A stretch of 13,114 nucleotides of DNA from Thermotogae bacterium (GTDB taxonomy: Bacteria > Thermotogota > Thermotogae > Petrotogales > Kosmotogaceae): positions 1 to 13,114 of the forward strand of contig QNAR01000020.1 of NCBI GenBank assembly GCA_003643975.1, written 5' to 3'. Below, in pieces: positions 7,328 to 13,114 of this stretch. Both the position numbers and the translations under genes were made by a program. The notes beneath the pieces are model-generated. The model had not been told where the DNA came from. It saw only the letters and a program-made list of their open reading frames with translations, and did not search any database. The number at the start of each line of letters is the position of its first letter. Position 1 is the first letter of the stretch.

Positions 7328-8377
7328 ATGAGTAGAATAGTTAACATAGGAAAAATAAGCATAGGCGGTGGAAATCCCGTTGCCATACAGTCAATGACAA
7401 ATACCGATACAAGAGATGTTGAAAGTACATTAAGACAGATAGAGGCCCTTTACAATGCAGGTTGTGAACTCGTCCGTGTTTCAGTGCCAGATTTTGATAG
7501 TCTTAATAGCTTTTCAGATATAGTCAAGCACAGTCCAGTACCTTTAATTGCTGACATTCACTACGATTATCGCCTTGCCATTGGAGCTATAAAGAAGGGA
7601 GCTGCAAAGGTCAGGATTAACCCGGGAAATATAGGACAGTCCTGGAAAATCAAGGAAATAGTTAGTGTCGCAAAGGCCTATAGAACCCCTATAAGGGTGG
7701 GAGCAAATTCGGGCTCGATAAAAGAGAGTTTCAAAGGATACGATAACAAAGCCATAGCACTTGCAGAAAGCGCTCTTGAGGAGACCCGTATCCTTGAATC
7801 CATGGGATTTTATGACATCGTTATCTCCGCGAAATCGTCATCGGTAAAAGAAACTATCGAAGCAAACAGATATATATCATCCAGAGTAGATTACCCGTTA
7901 CATATTGGTGTTACAGAAGCGGGTGTTTTCGAAACCGCGGTGGTAAAATCTTCAATAGGCATCGGTACACTACTTCTTGAGGGAATTGGTGACACGATAA
8001 GAGTTTCAATTGCTGGCGACCCTTTAATTGAAGTAAAAATTGCAAAGAAACTGTTGAAAGCTTTGGATCTCAAAGAAGGCGTTGAGGTTATAGCATGTCC
8101 CACCTGTGCGAGAACGGAAATCGATGTTGAATCTCTTGCACACAATGTGGAAACATGGCTTGAAGACATCAATACAAATTTGACAATAGCTGTTATGGGG
8201 TGTGTTGTCAACGGTATAGGTGAAGGAAAAGATGCTGATATTGGTATTGCTGGTACTACTACCGGAGCAGTGATATTCGCTAAAGGAAGAATCGTTGAAA
8301 GAGTAAGAAAAGCTGACCTCAAAGAAAAATTGATGAAATGGGTAAAGGAATATTCGAGCAAAAACAAAAGGGCGTGA
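7328..8377 (+). CDS. ispG: 4-hydroxy-3-methylbut-2-en-1-yl diphosphate synthase IspG (GcpE)
   Basis: IspG reductively opens 2-C-methyl-D-erythritol 2,4-cyclodiphosphate to HMBPP, the penultimate MEP-pathway step, using a 4Fe-4S cluster and electrons from ferredoxin or flavodoxin. The product has the family N-terminus (GGGNPVAIQSMTNTDTRD), a TIM-barrel domain, and a C-terminal cluster domain with C257-x2-C260 (CPTC), C292 and E299 (GCVVNGIGEG), the canonical three-Cys-plus-Glu ligand set. I chose ATG at 7328 (349 residues): TGGGGT at 7315-7320 is 7 nt upstream. A GTG at 7322 that overlaps the rseP stop by one base has no room for a ribosome binding site. The length fits the compact bacterial IspG without the plant/chlamydial insert. 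It is the last of nine tightly packed genes. Confidence 0.95.
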   Translation: MSRIVNIGKISIGGGNPVAIQSMTNTDTRDVESTLRQIEALYNAGCELVRVSVPDFDSLNSFSDIVKHSPVPLIADIHYDYRLAIGAIKKGAAKVRINPGNIGQSWKIKEIVSVAKAYRTPIRVGANSGSIKESFKGYDNKAIALAESALEETRILESMGFYDIVISAKSSSVKETIEANRYISSRVDYPLHIGVTEAGVFETAVVKSSIGIGTLLLEGIGDTIRVSIAGDPLIEVKIAKKLLKALDLKEGVEVIACPTCARTEIDVESLAHNVETWLEDINTNLTIAVMGCVVNGIGEGKDADIGIAGTTTGAVIFAKGRIVERVRKADLKEKLMKWVKEYSSKNKRA

Positions 8378-8417
8378 CCGTATTAAAATTTCCATAGTTG
8401 AAGGGGGGCAACCTAAA

Positions 8418-9497
8418 ATGAAAAGATTATTTTTATTTGTTCTTTTTTCACTTTTTCTAGTGAATCTTTTTGGCTTCGTTGGGGTTCAATACGACCCTGC
8501 AAACATAATCCTTATACCACCTGAAGACGGCATAAACGCAACGCTTGAATTCAACAAACCAAAGGGAAGCACTTATTACGCAGGGGAAGAGCTGATAGTA
8601 AGCTTTAAAGTAAACAAAGACGCTTATGTAACTTTATTGGATATTCTTCCAGATGGAAGGGTTCAGGTTTTGTTTCCAAACAAATACGATACAAACAATT
8701 TTGTCAACGCCAATGAACTGTACACGCTTCCAACAACAGATAGCTCTTTGGGATATCGTTTAATAGTGGACAATACCGTTGGAAGGGAAAGTTTTTTACT
8801 CATAGCTTCTGAAGAACCGCTCTATTTTCTTGACCCTGTGATAATACGATTTCATACCAGTGCATTCCCATACTTGATTAACAGCGTTTCCGGTATGAAA
8901 AGCCTGATAATGAATTCTCTTTCACATTCCAATTGGACTGTTGCAAACTACTACTTCTATGCTAATTACGCACCAGCAGCGACAAAAGTCAACATCGTTT
9001 CCGACAGGCAGAATACAAAAGTATTCATTGATGGGTTGTATGAAGGAATCGCGCCAATAATGCTGAAAGAGCTTGAACCTGGGCAACATAGTTTTTACCT
9101 TTTCAACGATAAAAGGCTTGCCTGGGGGCCAAATCCTCGTAGTGTGAATTTCGGCGATTTTGAACTCAAGTTTAATTTGCTTCCCACTTATCCTTATGGC
9201 TATCTTGAAGTGTATTCCGAACCCTCAGGTGCCTCTGTATATATTGATGGAGAATATTTTGGAACAACACCAATAAAGGATTTTGCAGAGGTTGGGAATC
9301 ACAATGTCACCATATCTAAGTGGAAATATCACGGCGCTTCACAGGATATCACCATAATTGAAGATGAAACTACATCGATTAGTTTTGTGCTGAGTCAAAA
9401 AACTGAAGAAGAAGTAAGGAAAGATATTTACACTATATTCGCCATTGTTGGAGCCATTGTCGCCATTGTGGCATTGATTTTGTTGCTTTCGCAATAA
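8418..9497 (+). CDS. Secreted DUF4384/PEGA-domain protein with C-terminal membrane anchor
   Basis: The function is unknown. The 359-residue product begins with a signal peptide (MKRLFLF..., hydrophobic core about 4-19). Residues about 30-150 look like a DUF4384 domain (VSFKVNKDAYVTLLDI, DGRVQVLFPN). Two PEGA-type beta units follow: about 189-231 (VFIDGLYEGIAPI) and 261-325 (SGASVYIDGEYFGTTPI). A strong hydrophobic helix (about 338-357) sits almost at the C-terminus. I infer an extracytoplasmic protein held in the cytoplasmic membrane by its tail. PEGA and DUF4384 domains often occur in envelope or surface proteins, so a cell-wall or outer-sheath role is possible but unproven. A purine-rich ribosome binding site (AAGGGGGG, 8401-8408) supports the ATG. 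It starts 40 bp after ispG, so it may share that transcript, and is followed by a hairpin terminator. Confidence 0.85.
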   Translation: MKRLFLFVLFSLFLVNLFGFVGVQYDPANIILIPPEDGINATLEFNKPKGSTYYAGEELIVSFKVNKDAYVTLLDILPDGRVQVLFPNKYDTNNFVNANELYTLPTTDSSLGYRLIVDNTVGRESFLLIASEEPLYFLDPVIIRFHTSAFPYLINSVSGMKSLIMNSLSHSNWTVANYYFYANYAPAATKVNIVSDRQNTKVFIDGLYEGIAPIMLKELEPGQHSFYLFNDKRLAWGPNPRSVNFGDFELKFNLLPTYPYGYLEVYSEPSGASVYIDGEYFGTTPIKDFAEVGNHNVTISKWKYHGASQDITIIEDETTSISFVLSQKTEEEVRKDIYTIFAIVGAIVAIVALILLLSQ

Positions 9498-9504
9498 ATA
9501 AGAA

Positions 9505-9527
9505 AGAGACGCTTTTTTCGCGTCTCT
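9505..9527 (+). terminator. Hairpin terminator after the PEGA protein gene
   Basis: AGAGACGC (9505-9512) and GCGTCTCT (9520-9527) form a perfect 8-bp stem with a 7-base T-rich loop, starting 8 bases after the PEGA gene's stop. The downstream plus-strand tail (AAATAATATTATAT) lacks a clean U run, so efficiency on this strand is uncertain; on the minus strand the tail would be TTCTTATTTATT. It most likely closes the upstream transcription unit. The rest of the 210-base AT-rich gap before the next gene shows only short weak inverted repeats and no convincing -35/-10 pair, although a promoter for the transporter is expected there. Confidence 0.65.
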
Positions 9528-9707
9528 AAATAATATTATATCACGAAAAATGGGTTTTGTCAAACTCGAATATTATAACACAATATTTAATGAAATCACC
9601 TTTTGCGTTTTCAATTTCACTGAATAAAAAGATATGGCGATATACACTTAAAGTAGGTTTACTTACAATTGTATTTCCAAGTTTCGAAAATTTGGGGGTA
9701 GAAATTC

Positions 9708-10586
9708 TTGAAAGCTAGGGCAACCTTCATGCTTTTGCTTGTAGTGCTTTTCTGGGGGCTTACATTTCCCATGCAAAAAGCTATTCTCGGTGAAGGCTTA
9801 TCGCCTGTATTCTACAATGCATTGAGATTTGCAATTGCTTCTCTCCTGGTTATCGTCTATGAGAAGCTCAAGGGGAGGAATCCCTTTAGATCGTTGTTCA
9901 ATTTGCGGGGTGCTATTCTCGGGCTATTTTTGACTGGTGGATATGTATTCCAAACCTGGGGACTTGTTCACACAACTGCTTCTAAAAGTGCTTTTATCAC
10001 GGCACTGTATGTTGGCTTTGTAGCTGTCCTGTCGCCGCTGATTGAAAGAAAGCTACCTTCTCCCATGAAAGTTATGGCTTTGCTTATTTCCATAGTTGGG
10101 CTATATTTCCTGACATCACCCAAAGGCGGAATCCAATTTGGGGATTTCTTAACAGTTTTGTGCTCTTTATTTTTTGCACTCCATGTTATATACATCAGCG
10201 TCTTCACCATTGAAAATGATAATGATGAGTTTGAAATGCTTTTGCCTCAACTACTCATCGTGACCCTTGTCAATAGTATCCTCATTCCCTTTATTCCCGG
10301 AAAAATCATTTTCAGCGGTGGAACGATTTTCACAGCGGCTTTCACTGCTGTTTTCGCCACCATTTTGGCCGTGGCTATTCAACTTAGGTATCAAAAACAT
10401 ATCGGCTCGATTGGAGCTTCATTGGTGTACGTTGGCGAGCCAGCTTTTGCATTGCTATTTGCAATGATTTTTCTCGGTGAGGGGGCTTCACCTAAAGAGA
10501 CACTGGGTCTCGTATTGATGATACTTGGTATAATTACCGGGAGCTTATCGATATTGCAAAGCAAGGGCAATGTTAGTGAGAATTGA
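9708..10586 (+). CDS. EamA-family (DMT superfamily) membrane transporter
   Basis: This 292-residue protein has about ten transmembrane helices arranged as two EamA repeats (about 5-138 and 150-283), the standard ten-helix drug/metabolite transporter layout. The N-terminal FWGLTFPMQKAIL stretch and the C-terminal VYVGEPAFALLFAMIFLGE stretch are typical of the family, whose members often export amino acids or other metabolites. The substrate cannot be deduced. The start is TTG at 9708, 8 nt after GGGGGT (9694-9699); an in-frame ATG at 9729 is a weaker alternative. The gene is separated from the PEGA gene by a hairpin and a 210-base gap, so it is probably its own unit or the first gene of the following one. 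Its last codons form the left arm of the long palindrome described separately. Confidence 0.9.
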   Translation: MKARATFMLLLVVLFWGLTFPMQKAILGEGLSPVFYNALRFAIASLLVIVYEKLKGRNPFRSLFNLRGAILGLFLTGGYVFQTWGLVHTTASKSAFITALYVGFVAVLSPLIERKLPSPMKVMALLISIVGLYFLTSPKGGIQFGDFLTVLCSLFFALHVIYISVFTIENDNDEFEMLLPQLLIVTLVNSILIPFIPGKIIFSGGTIFTAAFTAVFATILAVAIQLRYQKHIGSIGASLVYVGEPAFALLFAMIFLGEGASPKETLGLVLMILGIITGSLSILQSKGNVSEN

Positions 10587-10699
10587 AAGAAAGCACGATT
10601 TGAATTGCTGCAAGTTACGAGTATCGAGAAAATCGAAAGCCGTGAAAGCATGAAAAAGCCGCCGTGTAGCGACTCAAATCCCGGCTCCCGTTCTCACTA
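10574..10699 (+). repeat. Long imperfect palindrome filling the transporter-regulator gap
   Basis: Two nested helices can be read directly. The outer arms TAGTGAGAA (10574-10582) and TTCTCACTA (10691-10699) are exact complements. Inside them, GATTTGA (10597-10603) pairs exactly with TCAAATC (10674-10680), and the helix continues, after one A-C mismatch, as TTGCTGCA (10605-10612) with TGTAGCGA (10665-10672), including two G-U pairs. A small TCGA/TCGA hairpin (10624-10636) lies in the centre. The element covers the transporter's stop codon and ends 5 bases before the regulator's ribosome binding site. It could be a MITE- or RIP-like intergenic repeat, a structured leader or a processing site; which one is unknown. 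No T-run follows, so a simple terminator is unlikely. Confidence 0.55.
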
Positions 10700-10714
10700 G
10701 GGTAGGTGAAAACT

Positions 10715-11380
10715 TTGAGCAAAAGGAAGTTGTTACTCATTGAAGATGATCCTCATATAAGCCGGTTTTTAAAATTAGAGCTTGAACATAGCGGCTATGA
10801 AATAATTCTGGCTGTTACCGGCGATCAAGCGATGGATTTACTTGAAGCAGAAGAACCTGATCTCATCATTCTAGATGTTATGCTTCCAGTCATAGATGGA
10901 TTTAGTATTTTGAGATTTATAAGAGAAGAAGTCTCTGAAGAATTGCCCGTAATAATGCTCACAGCTCGTGGGGAAGTCAACGACCGGGTAAGGGGACTAA
11001 AGGGAGGGGCAGATGATTACGTGGTAAAACCCTTTCACATTGAAGAACTCTTAGCAAGAATAGAGGCACTTTTAAGAAGGCAGAAGAAACCCAGAAAACT
11101 GAATTATAACGCACTTGAAATGGATGTAGACAAGAGGGAACTACTGATCTCTGGTAAGAGCGTAGATTTGAGCAAGACCGAATTCGATCTATTGAGGGTG
11201 CTTCTTGAAAACAAAGGGATAGTCATGTCAAAAAATAAACTTTTAGAAATTGTTTGGGGAGTAGAAGATTGGGGAAATCCAAACGTGGTTGAGGTTTACG
11301 TAAATTACTTGCGGAAAAAGCTTGGTAAGCACGGGAATTTAATCCACACAGTTAGAGGGGTAGGTTATGTCATCAAATAA
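10715..11380 (+). CDS. OmpR/PhoB-family response regulator
   Basis: This is a DNA-binding two-component response regulator. The receiver domain (about 1-120) shows the acidic pocket E10/D11/D12, phospho-acceptor D54 in LIILDVMLP, T83 in MLTARGE and K105 in VVKPF. The C-terminal winged-helix domain (about 127-221) has the typical KTEFDLLRVLLENKG and HTVRGVGYVIK stretches. I chose TTG at 10715 (221 residues), because AGGTGA (10704-10709) is about 5 nt upstream and the protein then starts MSKRKLLLIEDD like its relatives. A GTG at 10706 lies inside the ribosome binding site and would add three residues. It overlaps its kinase by 14 bp, marking a cognate pair. The regulated genes cannot be told from sequence; the transporter, the methyltransferase-like gene and the operon itself are natural candidates. 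Confidence 0.94.
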   Translation: MSKRKLLLIEDDPHISRFLKLELEHSGYEIILAVTGDQAMDLLEAEEPDLIILDVMLPVIDGFSILRFIREEVSEELPVIMLTARGEVNDRVRGLKGGADDYVVKPFHIEELLARIEALLRRQKKPRKLNYNALEMDVDKRELLISGKSVDLSKTEFDLLRVLLENKGIVMSKNKLLEIVWGVEDWGNPNVVEVYVNYLRKKLGKHGNLIHTVRGVGYVIK

Positions 11381-12695
11381 AAGTGCATTTACTCTGCCAC
11401 TTTCTGTGATCTTGACAATAAGCTTTATAATCCTTCTTGTTCTCGTAATAGCTTTCATATCGATTTTTGTGTATCGGGTATCAACCACCGTTTTTATAAA
11501 CAACTATTCCAAGGAACTGTTGAATTCCTATCGTGCTTTTTCTACAGTACCACAACGTGGCATTATGGGGTCTCCCGGTTTCATGGGTGGTTGGCGAAAC
11601 CAACAGTTATACGAAAACATGTTCGTTCAGATAGGTGAAAATGTTATTCGGGACAACGATGAGATAGGTAATCAGAAGTTTGTGGAAGGGCCAAGGATTG
11701 TTTCTGAAAGTGGTAAGACTTACCTTTTGTATGGCTTTGTTGAAAACGGTGAAAAACTAATAATAGGTACACATATGCTCGAATATGAAGTCTTTTTGAA
11801 TGCTCTCAAAAAGACACTTGGATTAGGGGTTCTTTTGGCCATTGCTTTATCCTTAATCTTTGGGATCATTATGGGAAGAAGAATAGCAAAACCTTTAAAA
11901 GAAATCTCCAACGCACTCCAGGATACCATTCTTTCGGATCTCTCAAAAAGAATCGAGATGAATTCAAAAGCAAAGGAAATTCACGACTTAAAGGAAGCAT
12001 TGAATAGATCGCTCGAAAAGATAGAAGAAGCTTATAGAAGACAAGAGCAATTTTCATCTGATGTTGCCCATGAAATACGTTCCCCTTTGACTTCTATTGT
12101 GGGATTCTCAAGGCTGATCAAGCGTTGGGGTATAAAGGATCCAGATGTTGTTCTTGAAGCAGCCAAAAATATAACAGAAACAGCTGAAAGTATGATTACC
12201 TTGACTGAATCTCTGCTATTTCTCGCAAAACCCGATTTGAAACCAGAATTCAGCGCCGTGAACTTAAAAGAAGCGCTTGAAAAAGCTCTTGATTTTGTCA
12301 GCCGTTCAGCAAACATCGAGATGAAATTTGAATTACCCGGTATAATTGTGATGACAGATAAAAAGCTCATTCAACTTGCATTCAAGATATTGCTGGAAAA
12401 TTCAATAAAGCATGCACCTGGAAAACCAATTGAGATTTTTTGGAAATCTGAATCTTCAACTCTGATCTTTAGAGACTATGGCCCCGGCATTCCTGAACAA
12501 GAGAAGGAAAGGGTTTTTCAACGTTTCTATAAAGGGGATTTCTCCAGAACCGGCTCGGGGTATGGCTTAGGTCTTTCAATATTCAAAAAGATCATCGATA
12601 CTCTTGGATTAACAGTTCAGGTTGAAACACCTGAAACTGGCGGTACAATGTTTTTATTAGGAGGCTGGAATGAAATTCGCTCTGTGCGCAGCTGA
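11367..12695 (+). CDS. Sensor histidine kinase, cognate to the upstream regulator
   Basis: This is a membrane-bound EnvZ/BaeS-like sensor kinase of 442 residues. In order it shows a first transmembrane helix (about 11-35), a roughly 110-residue extracytoplasmic sensor with a Gly/Met-rich patch (GIMGSPGFMGGW), a second helix (about 150-170), a HAMP linker (about 171-222), a HisKA domain with phospho-acceptor H235 in SSDVAHEIRSPLTS, and a HATPase domain with N-box N345 (LLENSIKHAPG) and G-boxes DYGPGIP and GSGYGLGLSI. All catalytic motifs are intact, so it should autophosphorylate and pass phosphate to the regulator's D54. The ATG at 11367 follows AGAGGGGTAGG and overlaps the regulator by 14 bp. 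The sensor shows no domain I recognise, so the stimulus is unknown. Confidence 0.94.
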   Translation: MSSNKSAFTLPLSVILTISFIILLVLVIAFISIFVYRVSTTVFINNYSKELLNSYRAFSTVPQRGIMGSPGFMGGWRNQQLYENMFVQIGENVIRDNDEIGNQKFVEGPRIVSESGKTYLLYGFVENGEKLIIGTHMLEYEVFLNALKKTLGLGVLLAIALSLIFGIIMGRRIAKPLKEISNALQDTILSDLSKRIEMNSKAKEIHDLKEALNRSLEKIEEAYRRQEQFSSDVAHEIRSPLTSIVGFSRLIKRWGIKDPDVVLEAAKNITETAESMITLTESLLFLAKPDLKPEFSAVNLKEALEKALDFVSRSANIEMKFELPGIIVMTDKKLIQLAFKILLENSIKHAPGKPIEIFWKSESSTLIFRDYGPGIPEQEKERVFQRFYKGDFSRTGSGYGLGLSIFKKIIDTLGLTVQVETPETGGTMFLLGGWNEIRSVRS

Positions 12696-13114
12696 AACAA
12701 TTGTTTTTTGGTTGCTTATTCCTTTAACCATAATCTCAACCGGTTCACCTCTATCATTACCAATTGCTTTTTTAGGCTGGGTTGTTGTAGCTTTTGGTGT
12801 TTTTTTGGCATTTTACTCTTCGCTTATCATGCTCTTTGATGGTGGTGGTGCCCCATACTATTTCTATGCTCCGAAAAAATTGGTTATCTCTGGCCCATAC
12901 AGGTTTTTGAGGCATCCTTTGTATCTGGCGTACCTACTTTTTCTTGCCGGTCTACTAATAAGTAATTGGAGTCTTGTAGGGCTTTATCTTTTATTTGGTA
13001 TTGGTCTTCTAATAGTTTTTTATGTTTTCATTTTTGAAGAGAGAAAGCTAATGGAGAATTTCGAAAAGTTTAGAGAATATGCCAAAAAAGTCCCCGCATT
13101 TATTCCTCTTCCAG
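12670..13114 (+). CDS. Isoprenylcysteine carboxyl methyltransferase-like membrane protein, 3'-truncated
   Basis: An open frame starts at ATG 12670 and runs off the right edge after 148 complete codons. A strong AGGAGG site (12659-12664) lies 5 nt upstream, inside the end of the kinase gene, which it overlaps by 26 bp in another frame. The product is a small membrane protein with about four or five helices. It contains the ICMT/PEMT-like hallmark SGPYRFLRHPLYLAYLL (about residues 75-91) and the C-terminal signature FEERKLMENFEKFREYAKKVP. In this family those segments bind S-adenosylmethionine and line the active site. The bacterial members' substrates are mostly unknown, so the methyl acceptor is not predicted. 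Given family sizes of roughly 150-200 residues, little may be missing. The overlap suggests co-expression with the two-component pair. Confidence 0.85.
   Translation, partial: MKFALCAAETIVFWLLIPLTIISTGSPLSLPIAFLGWVVVAFGVFLAFYSSLIMLFDGGGAPYYFYAPKKLVISGPYRFLRHPLYLAYLLFLAGLLISNWSLVGLYLLFGIGLLIVFYVFIFEERKLMENFEKFREYAKKVPAFIPLP

Noticed and set aside
7891..8367. Minus-strand open frame of about 158 codons opposite ispG
   Set aside because: Composition is Ser/Thr/Pro-rich shadow sequence opposite a canonical IspG cluster domain; no plausible homology.
9555..9579. TTGTCA ... TATAAC as a promoter for the transporter
   Set aside because: The spacing between the two boxes is only about 11 bases, too short for a sigma-70-type promoter, and the site is far from the gene start.
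9679..9695. Small imperfect palindrome CAAGTTTCGAAAATTTG just before the transporter's ribosome binding site
   Set aside because: With mismatches and AT-rich content it is compatible with chance; no second copy was seen in the window to support an operator.
10665..10699. tRNA-like 3' end (ACTCAAATCCCGGC resembles a T-loop)
   Set aside because: The bases before the loop do not pair with CCCGG, and no acceptor, D or anticodon stems can be drawn; the bases instead pair with the left side of the long palindrome.
1..13114. CRISPR array, insertion sequence, tRNA or rRNA
   Set aside because: No regularly spaced direct repeats, transposase-like product, or conserved structural RNA sequence was seen on either strand.

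Overview
The window reads as a compact bacterial chromosome segment in which every supported gene lies on the plus strand. The AT-leaning composition, frequent GTG/TTG starts, strong GGAGG-type ribosome binding sites, many start/stop overlaps and the gene set (clostridial/Thermotoga-style six-subunit Rnf, dxr-rseP-ispG, a secreted DUF4384/PEGA protein) suggest a member of the Thermotogota, perhaps the Kosmotoga/Mesotoga group. The phylum is an inference from gene content and style; no marker gene is present to prove it.

Bases 1-4681 hold an Rnf complex in the order rnfC (5' end cut by the window) - rnfD - rnfG - rnfE - rnfA - rnfB. Rnf is a membrane-bound, ion-translocating ferredoxin:NAD+ oxidoreductase. 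Cofactor sites are visible: two 4Fe-4S motifs in RnfC, probable flavinylated threonines in RnfD (T153) and RnfG (T215), and paired membrane cysteines in RnfE and RnfA. RnfB is unusual: instead of one Fe-S domain plus ferredoxin domains it has two tandem copies of the C-x2-C-x4-C-x16-C domain and no ferredoxin-type motif.

Two bases after rnfB the array continues into dxr - rseP - ispG (4684-8377): two enzymes of the MEP isoprenoid pathway flanking a site-2 protease. Overlaps of 1-8 bp and gaps of 2-13 bp suggest that all nine genes can be transcribed together. A 12-bp perfect inverted repeat near the start of dxr could modulate read-through from Rnf into this module. Forty bases after ispG comes a signal-peptide-bearing DUF4384/PEGA protein with a C-terminal membrane anchor, closed by a hairpin at 9505-9527.

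From 9708 there is an EamA-type transporter, then a 128-base gap filled by a long imperfect palindrome (10574-10699) that starts in the transporter's last codons. An OmpR-type response regulator and its sensor histidine kinase follow, overlapping by 14 bp, and then an isoprenylcysteine-methyltransferase-like membrane protein that overlaps the kinase by 26 bp and runs off the right edge. No mobile element, CRISPR array, tRNA or rRNA was found. The best candidates for something undescribed are the duplicated-domain RnfB, the dxr hairpin and the 126-bp palindrome.
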